Shown: piece after piece, positions 1-9,717 of the stretch | Position numbering within the stretch: position 1 is the first letter of the stretch | Layout of the letters: each line of letters starts with the position of its first letter | Origin: Maribacter huludaoensis | GTDB lineage: Bacteria > Bacteroidota > Bacteroidia > Flavobacteriales > Flavobacteriaceae | Direction: 5' to 3' | Assembly: GCF_029350945.1 (NCBI RefSeq) | Contig: NZ_JARKMS010000004.1 | Location: 217,845 to 281,844, forward strand | DNA length: 64,000 bases | The notes under the pieces: generated by a model | Seen by the model: the letters and a program-made list of their open reading frames with translations, nothing else | What the model was told of the DNA's origin: nothing | Database searches by the model: none | Translations under genes and position numbers: made by a program

Positions 1-1
1 A

Positions 2-1159
2 CTAGGAAAAAGATGGGTCATGAACCCGGATTTTTCAGATGAATTTAATGGTACAGCGTTAGATACTACAAAATGGTTGGATCATCACCCTACTTGGATA
101 GGAAGAGAACCGGGACTATTTATGAAATCACAAGTATCCGTTGGTGATGGTTACTTACAGCTGAAAGGCGAAATGATGAAAAAGGACACCACAATAAATG
201 CCTATGGTAGCAACAGAACATTTTCAATTGCCGGTGCTGCGGTAGTTTCCAAGAAGAAAACACAGTTCGGGTATTTTGAAACAAAGGCAAAAGCCGCGGC
301 AACTACCATGTCTACTACATTTTGGTTTTCTACCGTAGGTAGTTTTAAAGGACCTAACGGTTGTGATACATATGGCCTAGAATGGGATATTCATGAATCG
401 GTTGGTAGATCAGGCGATTACAGTGGTAGCTATTTTGCAAGTGGAATGCACTCCAACAGTCACTTTTGGTATACTGATTGCGAAGGCGAGCGACATGACC
501 GCAGGGCTGCTCAGGTAAGATTTGAAGATAACGAGGTAACCTCAGAAAATTTTCATGTATATGGTGGTTGGTGGCGTAATGAAAGTTCCGCTAGTTACTA
601 TTATGACCATAGAGAACCAAAACATCAAAAATTCTATGATAAGGTAAAGGAAAAACCATTTGATCAACCCATGTACATGCGTTTGGTATCTGAAACCTAT
701 CCTTTTCCTTGGATAGAACTTCCAAACGAAAAAGAGTTGTCCGATCCAAGTAAAAACGTAGTTTATTATGATTGGGTACGCGCGTATAAATTAGAGGATA
801 TTTCAAAGAAGATATCTCATAGCTCTTTAGAAAAGGAATTACAATTGTATGATGAAAGTGTCATTTTTGAGACTACGGAAATTACCTTAGGCAAGGTGTC
901 TAACTTGGAAATTCCGATTTCCTATAAAGCAAACGAACCAAGGCAATTGGTTTTGGAAGTTTATAATATGGCCGATGAAAAAATAGCTACGGATAAGGTA
1001 CAGTTGCTTGCTGGTTATGGTCATTTTCGCCATAAATTAAAGTTGAACAACACGTTGAATGCAGATACAGAATATCGTCTACTTGCCAAATTACAACCTG
1101 TTCAAGACGATGATAATACTATTTTAGACCGTAACAACCTTATTTTAAAGATTAAATAG
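2..1159 (+). CDS. GH16 endo-galactanase (agarase/porphyranase type), 5' end outside window
   Basis: This is a family 16 glycoside hydrolase that should cut beta-1,4 links in agar- or porphyran-like galactan. The retaining GH16 signature ExDxxE is present as EWDIHE, with the nucleophile Glu codon at 380, Asp at 386 and acid/base Glu at 395. The reading frame is open to the left edge: codons from base 2 read LGKRWVMNPDF, which is the usual GH16 entry strand, so the ATG at 20 is internal and the signal peptide lies upstream of the window. The catalytic domain ends near base 800 (YYDWVRAYKL); about 110 residues follow that look like a beta-sandwich, possibly sorting or carbohydrate-binding. It resembles the GH16 at 11255-12097 (shared YTDC and HVYGxWW blocks). 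Exact substrate is inferred from the locus. Confidence 0.9.
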   Translation, partial: LGKRWVMNPDFSDEFNGTALDTTKWLDHHPTWIGREPGLFMKSQVSVGDGYLQLKGEMMKKDTTINAYGSNRTFSIAGAAVVSKKKTQFGYFETKAKAAATTMSTTFWFSTVGSFKGPNGCDTYGLEWDIHESVGRSGDYSGSYFASGMHSNSHFWYTDCEGERHDRRAAQVRFEDNEVTSENFHVYGGWWRNESSASYYYDHREPKHQKFYDKVKEKPFDQPMYMRLVSETYPFPWIELPNEKELSDPSKNVVYYDWVRAYKLEDISKKISHSSLEKELQLYDESVIFETTEITLGKVSNLEIPISYKANEPRQLVLEVYNMADEKIATDKVQLLAGYGHFRHKLKLNNTLNADTEYRLLAKLQPVQDDDNTILDRNNLILKIK

Positions 1160-1251
1160 CTTAATAATCGTCTTTTAGAACCATTTATATTCCTAAATGG
1201 GTCATATGTAGTGCTGGTTTCGTGCAAATCATCCTAATCTTGTTATAGACC

Positions 1252-1295
1252 TATCAGTTAGTTATCAGTGCTAAGGTCTCATAGCTAGACTGATA
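1252..1295. promoter_or_regulatory. Repeated TATCAGT elements upstream of the GH29 operon
   Basis: TATCAGT occurs at 1252-1258 and 1263-1269, 11 bases apart (one helical turn), and inverted as ACTGATA at 1289-1295. They lie 39-82 bases before the GH29 start in the 174-base gap after the GH16 gene. Spacing suggests a protein-binding site; no regulator is assigned. A weak seven-base-pair hairpin at 1181-1200 has no T-tract and is not convincing as a terminator. Confidence 0.3.
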
Positions 1296-1333
1296 CAGGA
1301 GATTAATTGTTCATAGGATTAAATCTATTTCAA

Positions 1334-2899
1334 ATGATAAAACACATCGGTAAAAAACTAGGGATTATTGCTATAATATTAGGAGCAAGCTATCAATCAC
1401 ATATATATGGACAAAACGATAAATATGCAGAAACTTGGGAGTCTATAGCCCAGGCAAATGCAACGCCAGATTGGTTTTTAGATGCCAAATTGGGTATTTA
1501 TGCACATTGGGGTCCGGTATCAAGTGCTTTTGAGGGAACCGAACCAAGCAAGCATTATGCAGGTTGGCATGGTATGATGATGTATAATGATGGTAAAATA
1601 GTTGAAACCAAAAACGGTAAACCCAGTAACAATTACCTCCATCATAAAAAGAAATACGGTAAACCATCAAAAAAAGGATATATAGAAATCATAGAAGATT
1701 TTTCTCCAACAGCTTTTGACGCCAAGGAGTGGGCAGATTTATTTGCAAAATCGGGGGCAAGGTTTGCCGGTCCTGTAGCCATGCACCATGATAATTTTGC
1801 GATGTGGGATAGTAAGGTAACCCGATGGAATGCTATGAATTATGGAGGTATTGATCCGTCTGCAGCACTAAAAAAGGAAATAAATGAAAAAGGAATGCGA
1901 TTTATAGGATCTTTTCACCACGCATTTACCTGGAAATATTTTGGTCCTGCACACGCACACGGTAACATTGATCCTAAAGATTATGATTTGTATACCAACC
2001 CGCACAGTTTGGATAATGACACTCCAGATGAAGCTTTTAGGACAGCATGGTGGGCCGCCTTAAAGGAATATATTGATAATTACCAACCGGATATTATTTG
2101 GTTCGATTGGTGGTTAGAGAATCTACCGGAAGAAGACCGACTTAAGTTTTTAGCTTACTACTATAACAAGGGAAAGGAGTGGGGTAAGGAAGTAGCCGTT
2201 TGTTATAAAGAAGCAACCTTTAACGAAGATGTTGCTATCAAAGATTATGAACGCGGTAGACCAAATCAACCCAAACAGAATGCATGGCTAACGGATACTT
2301 CACCGGGAGCGTGGTTCTATAGACCCAATGCCAAATTTAAAACAGCCAATGAGCTCATAGATATACTTGCGGATATAGTAGCAAAAAACGGATTAATGTT
2401 GTTGAACGTACCACCAAACCCAGATGGTAGCATTCCACCGGAAATGCAAAAATTATTGACAGATATGGGAGCTTGGTTAGAAATTAACGGCGAGGCAATT
2501 TATGATACACGTCCATGGACCGTTTTTGGTGAAGGGCCCACTAGATTGCCAGAAGGTGGGCATAAAGTAGAGGAGAAGCTAAAAATAGAATACAATGAGA
2601 ACGACATAAGATATACCAAGAAAGGCGATAAAGAATTTTTTGCCATTGTATTAGACGAGCCCAAAGGCGATGTAATCATGAAAACGTTGTCTACTGATAT
2701 TGGAGCATTGAATTCAGCTATTCTAGAGGTGCAACTAATTGGTAGTGCCGAGAAATTAAAATGGGAGCGCAATGAGAAAGGTTTGGTCATTCAAAAACCA
2801 TCCTCTTTTCCTACGGAATATGCCCATGCTTTTAAAATTACTTTAGAAGGTTACAAAGAGAATAATATTGGTGGAGATGTAGAGGCGCATATAGATTAA
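1334..2899 (+). CDS. GH29 family alpha-L-fucosidase/alpha-L-galactosidase-like
   Basis: A family 29 exo-glycosidase. Known GH29 enzymes release alpha-L-fucose, and some relatives accept L-galactose; in a porphyran-type locus, where L-galactose (6-sulfated in the polymer) is the alternative to L-AHG, alpha-L-galactosidase activity is the better guess. The N-terminal barrel starts with WFLDAKLGIYAHWG (family hallmark) and the nucleophile is in IIWFDWW (Asp codon 2105, about residue 258); most GH29 have WFDGG there. A C-terminal beta domain follows DTRPW near base 2510. The ATG at 1334 is preferred over the upstream TTG at 1307 because it gives a clean signal peptide (MIKHIGKK then a hydrophobic stretch ending near YGQ). 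Eight bases separate it from the next sulfatase, so they are co-transcribed. Confidence 0.85.
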   Translation: MIKHIGKKLGIIAIILGASYQSHIYGQNDKYAETWESIAQANATPDWFLDAKLGIYAHWGPVSSAFEGTEPSKHYAGWHGMMMYNDGKIVETKNGKPSNNYLHHKKKYGKPSKKGYIEIIEDFSPTAFDAKEWADLFAKSGARFAGPVAMHHDNFAMWDSKVTRWNAMNYGGIDPSAALKKEINEKGMRFIGSFHHAFTWKYFGPAHAHGNIDPKDYDLYTNPHSLDNDTPDEAFRTAWWAALKEYIDNYQPDIIWFDWWLENLPEEDRLKFLAYYYNKGKEWGKEVAVCYKEATFNEDVAIKDYERGRPNQPKQNAWLTDTSPGAWFYRPNAKFKTANELIDILADIVAKNGLMLLNVPPNPDGSIPPEMQKLLTDMGAWLEINGEAIYDTRPWTVFGEGPTRLPEGGHKVEEKLKIEYNENDIRYTKKGDKEFFAIVLDEPKGDVIMKTLSTDIGALNSAILEVQLIGSAEKLKWERNEKGLVIQKPSSFPTEYAHAFKITLEGYKENNIGGDVEAHID

Positions 2900-2907
2900 T
2901 TTTTTCG

Positions 2908-4695
2908 ATGATGAAATATTCGGTCTTTACTATCAAAAAGATGCTAATAGGTCTATACTGTATAGGTCTTGGCTGTATATTTTCCTTGCAATCACAGTCA
3001 AGGCCAAATGTTATCTTGGTACTAACCGATGACCAAGGTATTGGCGATTTGGGTGCGCATGGCAATAAGTGGTTAAAAACACCCGAAATTGATGCTTTTT
3101 ATAATGATGCCGTAAGAATGACCAATTTTCATGTGTCTCCGTTATGCACGCCCACTAGAGCCGCAATAATGACCGGTAAGTATCCAATAAGCAATGGGGC
3201 GTGGGCAACATACAAAGGTAGAGATGCCCTTTCCAATCCGGTGACCATGGCAGATGTATTTAAGAAAAATGGCTACAAAACCGCTTTGTTCGGAAAATGG
3301 CATTTAGGGGACAATTATCCCAACAGACCAACAGATTCTGGTTTTGACACGGCTATTCATCATTTGGCAGGTGGTATTGGTGAATTGTCCGATTATTGGG
3401 GAAACGATTATTTTGATGATGTATACTATGTAAACAATCAACCTAAACAATTTAAAGGGTACTGTACCGATGTTTGGTTCAATGAGACCATAAACTTTAT
3501 CAAGAACAATAAGGATCAACCGTTTTTTGTGTATTTGCCATTGAATGCACCTCATGATCCGTTATATGTGGATGAAAAATATGCTGCCCCGTACAGACAT
3601 TTAGAAGGCAAGGAAATAGTTAGTGCTAATCTTTATGGAATGATAGCCAATATTGACCATAATTTTGGCAAGCTGACCAAGTTTTTAAAAGCGGAAAAAT
3701 TAGAAAAGAATACGATTGTCATTTTTATGTCAGATAACGGTACACGCTATGGGTATCAAGAAGCTGATAATTTAGGCTACAATAAAGGCTATAGCGGAAT
3801 AAAAGGTAGCAAACAAGAAGGCGGACATAGAGTTCCTTTTTTTATTCGATATCCTGAAGCAAGAATTAATGGGGGTAAAGACAATAATACGTTGGCGGCT
3901 CACATAGACCTTATACCAACGCTGGCAAGTTTATGTAAACTAGATACGCCCGATACATTGGGTTTAGAGGGGGTTGATTTTTCTCCCGTATTAAAAAATA
4001 CAGATGCAATTTTAAAAGATCGAACGCTTTTTCTACATAATCGGCAAGACTGGAGACCGCCCAGACAAGAATCTGACGGACTTGTTTTACGTAACGAATG
4101 GCGATTACTACAGGGCAAAGAGCTTTACAATGTAGTTGCTGACCCCAAGCAAAAGAAAAACATAGCAAAAGAACATCCGCAATTGGTTAAAGATTTACAA
4201 AGTGAGAATGCAACCTTTTATACATCGGCTTTGGGTAATGATGTAATTAATGAAATACCGGTAGCTATTATAGGCACGGAACATCAAAAAGAAATAAAAT
4301 TAACTATTCAACACGCCATCGGTGACGATAACGGTATTTGGAAAACCGAACAAGTGGCTGGGGGTGTAAAAAATAAAAATAATACACATGCTATAGAGGT
4401 TGCAAAAGAAGGTATGTATACTATTTCATGCATGCGCTGGTCCAAAGAAGTACCTGGGCCTATTCTAGGGGTGCCAAGTAAATTTCCTAAATCAAATTTT
4501 GAGTATGTGTCTATTTCTCCGGATAAGGTAAGATTACGGATAGCCAATCAAATTTTTGAAAAGACTATTAACTCAAATGACCAGTCAACAGATTTTAAGG
4601 TGTTCTTGGAAAAAGGTAAAACATTTTTGGTAGCGGACTTTATTTCTGCTACAGAAACCTACGGAGTCTATTACATCTATATCAATAAAATTTGA
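2908..4695 (+). CDS. Formylglycine-dependent sulfatase (S1 family) with C-terminal extension
   Basis: A type I sulfatase removing sulfate esters from the galactan, probably in the periplasm. It shows the DDQG metal-binding start (residues 41-44), the CTPTR formylglycine motif (Cys80-Arg84; a Cys-type site needing FGE maturation), and FGKWHLG. The first 30 residues form a signal peptide. The sulfatase fold ends near residue 430, after which about 160 residues form an extra beta-rich domain, making this protein longer than a plain S1 enzyme. ATGs at 2908 and 2911 are both possible. Its position directly after GH29 suggests they act in turn on the same residue, for example sulfatase on L-galactose-6-sulfate and then GH29; this is inference. 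Confidence 0.9.
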   Translation: MMKYSVFTIKKMLIGLYCIGLGCIFSLQSQSRPNVILVLTDDQGIGDLGAHGNKWLKTPEIDAFYNDAVRMTNFHVSPLCTPTRAAIMTGKYPISNGAWATYKGRDALSNPVTMADVFKKNGYKTALFGKWHLGDNYPNRPTDSGFDTAIHHLAGGIGELSDYWGNDYFDDVYYVNNQPKQFKGYCTDVWFNETINFIKNNKDQPFFVYLPLNAPHDPLYVDEKYAAPYRHLEGKEIVSANLYGMIANIDHNFGKLTKFLKAEKLEKNTIVIFMSDNGTRYGYQEADNLGYNKGYSGIKGSKQEGGHRVPFFIRYPEARINGGKDNNTLAAHIDLIPTLASLCKLDTPDTLGLEGVDFSPVLKNTDAILKDRTLFLHNRQDWRPPRQESDGLVLRNEWRLLQGKELYNVVADPKQKKNIAKEHPQLVKDLQSENATFYTSALGNDVINEIPVAIIGTEHQKEIKLTIQHAIGDDNGIWKTEQVAGGVKNKNNTHAIEVAKEGMYTISCMRWSKEVPGPILGVPSKFPKSNFEYVSISPDKVRLRIANQIFEKTINSNDQSTDFKVFLEKGKTFLVADFISATETYGVYYIYINKI

Positions 4696-4821
4696 TATGG
4701 TTTATTAATAAGATAGAATAGAGAATTATCATAAACGGGTAGTGAATTAAGATACCTTAAGGTTGGGTATTGTATTGTTTAACTAATTGCTGTTGAATGT
4801 GTTAGTTATTTGTTCAGTTAA

Positions 4822-4832
4822 TGTCTAGTTGT
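4822..4832 (+). promoter_or_regulatory. TGTCTAGTTGT element upstream of GH117
   Basis: The 11-base sequence TGTCTAGTTGT occurs here, in the 238-base gap before the GH117 lipoprotein gene (start 4934), and again identically at 42300-42310 upstream of the beta-agarase gene. A shorter version (TTTTTGTCTAG) lies upstream of the TPR/LuxR regulator gene. It is a candidate binding site for a shared regulator; its distance to the start here (101 bases) is larger than at the other two (72-73). Confidence 0.3.
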
Positions 4833-4933
4833 GAAATAATGGGCTTTGAGAAAGGTATTTTAAATTCCATCTTTATAGGATACATAAAAATTTCGCTAAA
4901 AAATTTAATTAAATCTAAATATTTATTTCAGAA

Positions 4934-6136
4934 ATGAGAATAATTAAAACATTACTAGGTATTTATGTTGTATTGGTATTTATAGGTTGCCAAGAAAAAG
5001 CTATAAAATCAACTGAAAGTAATACGGGCGAAGAAGATAATTCGACTATTACACAAGAGCAAATTGATCACTTGGGTATAACGGATGTTGAGCATTTAAG
5101 TGCGGCTTCAAAAAGAGCATTAGCTTGGCCAACCGATTTAGGAAACGAGTGGTTTTTAGAATTTAATCAACTAGAACCATTAAAAGGCGATTTGGCATAT
5201 GAAGAAGGGGTGATTAGAAGAGACCCAAGTGCCATGGTCAAAGAAGATGGTAAATACTACGTTTGGTATTCTAAAGGTGTTGGACCTACGCAAGGTTTTG
5301 ATGGCGATATAGAAAACGAAAAAGTATTTCCTTGGGATCGTTGTGATATCTGGTATGCAACTTCTACAGATGGTATTACTTGGAAAGAAGAAGGAATTGC
5401 CGTTGCAAGAGGAGAAAAGGGCGCCTATGATGATCGATCTGTTTTTACGGTAGAGATTATGAAGCATGAAGATATGTACTATTTAACCTATCAAACTGTA
5501 AAATCACCGTACAATAAAAGAGTTAAGAACCAAATAGGTTTGGCTTGGTCAACATCTCCTAATGGTCCTTGGATCAAGAGCAAAGAACCAATTTTGAGTC
5601 CTGCAGACAATGGTATTTGGGAAGGTGATGATCCTAATGATCGCTTTTCGGTTAAGAAAAAGGGAGACTTTGATAGCCATAAAGTTCATGACCCCTGTAT
5701 TCTTCCTTTTAAAGGTAAGTTCTACCTGTATTATAAAGGTGAGCAAATGGGCGAGGACATTACATTTGGAGGCCGTCAAATAAGACACGGCGTCGCCATT
5801 GCCGATAATCCAAAAGGACCATATGTGAAATCTCCATATAATCCAATTAGTAATAGCGGACATGAAATTTGTGTATGGCCGTACAACGGAGGAATTGCCT
5901 CTCTGATCACAACGGACGGACCCGAGAAAAATACCATTCAATGGGCGGAAGACGGCGTAAACTTCAACATCATGGCGTCAATTCCAAGTCCGCCGCACGC
6001 TATAGGTTTAAACAGGGCGGTAGATAGTGAAAAAGAACCTACAGAGGTTTTAAAGTGGGGGTTAACACACGTATATAATAGTAGGGACTATCAAAGTATA
6101 ATGCGTTTTACCTCTCGTAAAAAAGAGAAATATTAG
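4934..6136 (+). CDS. GH117 alpha-1,3-(3,6-anhydro)-L-galactosidase, lipoprotein
   Basis: A family 117 exo-enzyme releasing 3,6-anhydro-L-galactose from the non-reducing end of neoagaro-oligosaccharides. The family's N-terminal SxAxxR domain-swap motif is SAASKR (Ser56, Ala58, Arg61). Putative catalytic residues are Asp97 in RRDPSA, Asp253 in HDPC and Glu311 in SGHE, almost the same numbering as reported for the Zobellia enzyme AhgA (97, 252, 310). The fold is a five-bladed propeller like GH43. A lipobox (VFIGC, Cys19) indicates a membrane-anchored protein, unlike the signal-less copy at 46302. It has a 238-base upstream gap, so it probably has its own promoter, and it is followed after 16 bases by a sulfatase. 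Confidence 0.92.
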   Translation: MRIIKTLLGIYVVLVFIGCQEKAIKSTESNTGEEDNSTITQEQIDHLGITDVEHLSAASKRALAWPTDLGNEWFLEFNQLEPLKGDLAYEEGVIRRDPSAMVKEDGKYYVWYSKGVGPTQGFDGDIENEKVFPWDRCDIWYATSTDGITWKEEGIAVARGEKGAYDDRSVFTVEIMKHEDMYYLTYQTVKSPYNKRVKNQIGLAWSTSPNGPWIKSKEPILSPADNGIWEGDDPNDRFSVKKKGDFDSHKVHDPCILPFKGKFYLYYKGEQMGEDITFGGRQIRHGVAIADNPKGPYVKSPYNPISNSGHEICVWPYNGGIASLITTDGPEKNTIQWAEDGVNFNIMASIPSPPHAIGLNRAVDSEKEPTEVLKWGLTHVYNSRDYQSIMRFTSRKKEKY

Positions 6137-6152
6137 AATCTATTTACTTTAT

Positions 6153-7598
6153 ATGGTAGTAAAAATCCGTAACGGTTTTAATAAAGAATTAGCGCTTCAT
6201 GGATACAAGCTCATTCTATTGGTATTTCTAGTTGTTGGGCAATGGTGTTCAGCGCAGAACAAACCCAATATCGTTTTTATCCTTGCCGATGATGCCGGTT
6301 ATGCAGATTTTGGTTTTCAAGGAAGTAAAGAGTTCAAAACCCCATATTTAGATGAGTTTGCCAAAGAGAGCGTTCGTTGCACTCAAGCCTATGTAAGTGC
6401 TGCCGTTTGCGGTCCGTCAAGAGCAGGTTTTTTAACAGGTAAGTACCAACAGCGCTTTGGTTTTGAGGAAAACAATGTGCCCGGCTATATGAGTACTTCT
6501 GGAGTAACAGGTTATGATATGGGTTTACCGTTAAATCAAAGAACCATTGCCGATGAATTAAGGCAACAGGGTTATACTACCGCCATTTTTGGCAAGTGGC
6601 ACATGGGCAACGCAGATAGGTTTCACCCCACCAATAGAGGTTTTGATGAGTTTTACGGATTTAGGGGAGGGGCTCGTAGTTTTATGCCTTATGATGAAAC
6701 CAATAAAATGGATAAGAACAAAAACAGATTAGAGGAAGGTTTTGGTAATTATCTAGAGCACAAAGGATATTTAACGGATGTACTGGCAGATAGAACCAAT
6801 CAATTTATAGCTCAAAACAAAGACCGTCCATTTTTTATATATCTGTCCTTTAATGCCGTGCATACGCCAATGCAGGCAACAAATGAAGATTTAGATCAAT
6901 TTCCAAATTTAACCGGAAAGCGAAAACAACTGGCAGCAATGACCTTGGCCATGGATCGGGCATGCGGTAAGGTGTTTGATCAATTGAAGAAGCTAGATTT
7001 ATTGGATAATACCGTCATTGTATTTACCAATGATAATGGAGGACCAAGTGATGCCAATGCGTCATTGAATAAACCCTTAAGTGGCACCAAGGCAAATCAT
7101 TTAGAAGGTGGTATTAGGGTTCCGTTTTTAATTTCTTGGAAGGGAATTTTACAGGGCAATACAGCATACGATTATCCTATTTCTTTGCTGGATATGTACC
7201 CAACATTCAGCACAATTGCCGGTGTTGAAGCAGCTGGTTTAAAGGGGTTGGACGGAGTTGATATTTTGCCTTTTTTGAAAAAAAATAAGAGTGGTCGCCC
7301 ACATAAAACTTTGTATTGGAAAAAGGAAACTAGGGCTGCTATCAGAGAATTGGACTGGAAATTAATTAGATATCCAGATAGACCTGCAGAGCTCTACGAT
7401 GTATCAAAAGATACTGCAGAGGAATATGATTTGGCATTGCAATATCCAAAAAGAGTTAGGGCAATGTACAAAAAGCTATTTCAGTGGGAGCTAGGTCTAG
7501 AACGACCAAAATGGCAACTACAGCGCAAGTTTGAAGGAAAGGCCGCAGAAAGAATGGATGCGTATAGTGCTCCAAAAATAAGAATGAATAAAGACTAA
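6153..7598 (+). CDS. Formylglycine-dependent sulfatase (S1 family)
   Basis: A type I sulfatase. ADDAG (residues 45-49) provides metal ligands, CGPSR (Cys86-Arg90) is the formylglycine site and FGKWHMG supplies the catalytic Lys and His region. There is a hydrophobic signal segment at residues 19-34 ending at CSAQ, so it is exported. At 481 residues it is a compact S1 enzyme without the C-terminal domain of the sulfatase at 2908. The C-terminal half holds the usual ELYDVSKD strand near residue 405. It sits between GH117 and aldose epimerase in one operon (gaps of 16 and 8 bases). Which sulfate it removes cannot be told from sequence alone. Confidence 0.9.
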   Translation: MVVKIRNGFNKELALHGYKLILLVFLVVGQWCSAQNKPNIVFILADDAGYADFGFQGSKEFKTPYLDEFAKESVRCTQAYVSAAVCGPSRAGFLTGKYQQRFGFEENNVPGYMSTSGVTGYDMGLPLNQRTIADELRQQGYTTAIFGKWHMGNADRFHPTNRGFDEFYGFRGGARSFMPYDETNKMDKNKNRLEEGFGNYLEHKGYLTDVLADRTNQFIAQNKDRPFFIYLSFNAVHTPMQATNEDLDQFPNLTGKRKQLAAMTLAMDRACGKVFDQLKKLDLLDNTVIVFTNDNGGPSDANASLNKPLSGTKANHLEGGIRVPFLISWKGILQGNTAYDYPISLLDMYPTFSTIAGVEAAGLKGLDGVDILPFLKKNKSGRPHKTLYWKKETRAAIRELDWKLIRYPDRPAELYDVSKDTAEEYDLALQYPKRVRAMYKKLFQWELGLERPKWQLQRKFEGKAAERMDAYSAPKIRMNKD

Positions 7599-7606
7599 AA
7601 CAGTAC

Positions 7607-8650
7607 ATGAAAACAAACGTAGAACATTTTGGGACTATTGAGGATAATGAAATACAGTTGGTTACATTGAGAAATGACCATGGGGTAGAAATTAAAATTT
7701 CAAACTATGGAGCCACCATAACCTCTATTAAAGTACCGGATAAAGAAGGGAATATTGATGAAATAGTGTGCGGATTTGATGATTTAGATAGTTACTTTTC
7801 ACCGGCATATACCAGTAACGCACCATACTTTGGAAGTACCGTAGGGAGATATTGTTCTCAAATTAAAGATTCAAAATTTACATTGGAAGGTGTTGATTAT
7901 CAATTAAATAAAATAGTTGGTGATAATAATCTTCACGGAGGCAAAAAAGGGTTCGATAAGAAAATTTGGACCGTGGATACCTATGATGAAAACAAGGCAT
8001 TGGTTACCATGAAATTGGAAAGTGGGCATTTAGAAGAAGGCTTTCCTGGCAATGTGGTTGTCTGGGTAACTTTTACCATATCCAATACCAATGAACTACA
8101 GATAGATTATATAGCTACTACAGATCAGAATACACCGTTTACCATCACCAATCATTCTTACTTTAATCTTTCAGGATTTAAAGATGATGTTTTGCAACAC
8201 ACCGTTGAAATAGCATCGGATAAAAAACAAGTTTGGGACGATACGGGAGCGGCAACGGGCAATAATATTTCAGTATTAGGCAAGCCGGACGATTTAAGAA
8301 CACCTAAGAAAATAGGTGATGTTCATGACGCTATGGGAGACGGTTTTGAGCATTATTACCTGTTTGATGAAAAAGGTTTTGAGCTAGGTAAGGTAGCTGA
8401 AATTAAAGAGGAAAACAGCGGTAGAAGTTTGGAAGTATATACGACCGAGCCTGGTATGCTTTTTTACACCGGTAAGTATACTTCAGACGATTTAAATAGG
8501 GAGACAGGCTTGCAATATGGAAAATTTAGGGGATTGTGCCTAGAGACACACAGATACCCGAACGGACCAAATATTGACAATGCCCCCAAATCTATTTTAG
8601 ATAAAGACGAAACCTACCAAAGTACGACCATTTTCAAATTTGGCTGGTAA
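7607..8650 (+). CDS. galM: Aldose 1-epimerase (galactose mutarotase)
   Basis: Interconverts alpha and beta anomers of free galactose or related aldoses, feeding sugars released in this locus to galactose metabolism. Family features are the NYGATI start (near residue 32), the LHGGKKGFDK block with the catalytic His near residue 105, the TNHSYFNLSG block near residue 180 with the second His, and LETHRYPNGPN near the C-terminus with the catalytic Glu. Length (347) is normal. No signal peptide is seen, so it is cytoplasmic. It lies 8 bases after a sulfatase and 33 bases before the permease gene. Confidence 0.93.
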   Translation: MKTNVEHFGTIEDNEIQLVTLRNDHGVEIKISNYGATITSIKVPDKEGNIDEIVCGFDDLDSYFSPAYTSNAPYFGSTVGRYCSQIKDSKFTLEGVDYQLNKIVGDNNLHGGKKGFDKKIWTVDTYDENKALVTMKLESGHLEEGFPGNVVVWVTFTISNTNELQIDYIATTDQNTPFTITNHSYFNLSGFKDDVLQHTVEIASDKKQVWDDTGAATGNNISVLGKPDDLRTPKKIGDVHDAMGDGFEHYYLFDEKGFELGKVAEIKEENSGRSLEVYTTEPGMLFYTGKYTSDDLNRETGLQYGKFRGLCLETHRYPNGPNIDNAPKSILDKDETYQSTTIFKFGW

Positions 8651-8683
8651 CCATAAAATTAACTAAACCAAAAATTAACTAAG

Positions 8684-9688
8684 ATGATAGAAGGAGTATC
8701 GTTGGCAATTTTTGCCGGATTAATGCTGGGTCTTTATGCCCTGCCAGAAAAGTTTACCAAAGACTTTAAATATGAGAACACTTGGAGTTTGTTTTTTCTG
8801 CTCACAATGTTCGTTGTACCAATAATAGCCTCGTTAACGCTCATTAACGGATTTGGTGAAATATTCGGCAATATGCCTATGGACATATGGGTAAAGATGG
8901 GACTTACCAGCTTCTTATGGGGAATAGGGGTAATGATGTGGAGCAAGGCAATTAATCACATAGGGCTTTCATTAGGCTTTTCCATTTTTATAGGAACCAT
9001 AATTCTAGTGGGTTCATTATTACCTTTTATAGAAGACGGTCTACCGCCAACCAATGTACTTACGTTTATTTTAATTGGAATTTTTATTGTGTTGGTCGGC
9101 GTTATCTTAAATGGTAGGGCAGGTATTTTAAGGGAAAAGGATGAAGCCGGTACCAGTGATAAAAAAGGTTCTATGGTTACCGGTATTATGATTGCCGTAG
9201 TTGGTGGGTTATTGGCAACCGGTTTCAGTTATGCAAACGCAGCAGGTAGACCTTATTTACATGAAGCAAGTATAGCTCAAGGAAATGCAGATTGGATAAC
9301 TGCCGTAGCGGTAATGTTCCCTATATTTTTAAGTGGAGGTATTGTGATGACCGCATATTTCTTATGGCAATTAAGTAAGAACAATGCTTGGGGCAACTTT
9401 AAGACTCCGGCATTCGGTAAGAATGTAGTATTAATTTTGGTCATGGCAGTTTTCCATTATGCCGCATCGGCATTATTTGCGTACGCCGCTTTTAAATTGG
9501 GTAGCTCAGGCAATACCGTAGGTTATGCAATTTTTAATACATCCTCAGTGGCCACGGCGATTGTTAGCGGTCTAATTACCAAAGAATGGATCAATGCCTC
9601 TTCAAAAGCGAAAGGATTTCTATATGCAGGACTGGCGTTGATGATTACGGGTATTGTGGTAGTTGCATATTCCAATGGAATAAACTAG
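8684..9688 (+). CDS. RhaT-like sugar:proton symporter (DMT superfamily)
   Basis: An inner-membrane protein of about ten hydrophobic segments, in the L-rhamnose/proton symporter (RhaT) type of the drug/metabolite transporter superfamily. Length 334 is close to RhaT (about 344). The opening segment GLMLGLYALPEKFTK and the glycine-rich ends of the last helices are typical. In this setting it more likely imports a monosaccharide released by neighbours, such as L-galactose, L-fucose or galactose, than rhamnose; that is inference. It is the last gene of the plus-strand operon and is followed by a strong hairpin at 9728-9760. Confidence 0.75.
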   Translation: MIEGVSLAIFAGLMLGLYALPEKFTKDFKYENTWSLFFLLTMFVVPIIASLTLINGFGEIFGNMPMDIWVKMGLTSFLWGIGVMMWSKAINHIGLSLGFSIFIGTIILVGSLLPFIEDGLPPTNVLTFILIGIFIVLVGVILNGRAGILREKDEAGTSDKKGSMVTGIMIAVVGGLLATGFSYANAAGRPYLHEASIAQGNADWITAVAVMFPIFLSGGIVMTAYFLWQLSKNNAWGNFKTPAFGKNVVLILVMAVFHYAASALFAYAAFKLGSSGNTVGYAIFNTSSVATAIVSGLITKEWINASSKAKGFLYAGLALMITGIVVVAYSNGIN

Positions 9689-9717
9689 TGAAGATTTTGT
9701 TTTAAATAGCTTAAGTG

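Noticed and set aside
1307..1333. TTG start for the GH29 gene
   Set aside because: It adds nine residues in front of a clean signal peptide that begins with the ATG at 1334.
2500..2790. Minus-strand ORF of 96 codons inside GH29
   Set aside because: Shadow frame; the plus-strand GH29 product is intact and recognisable through this region.
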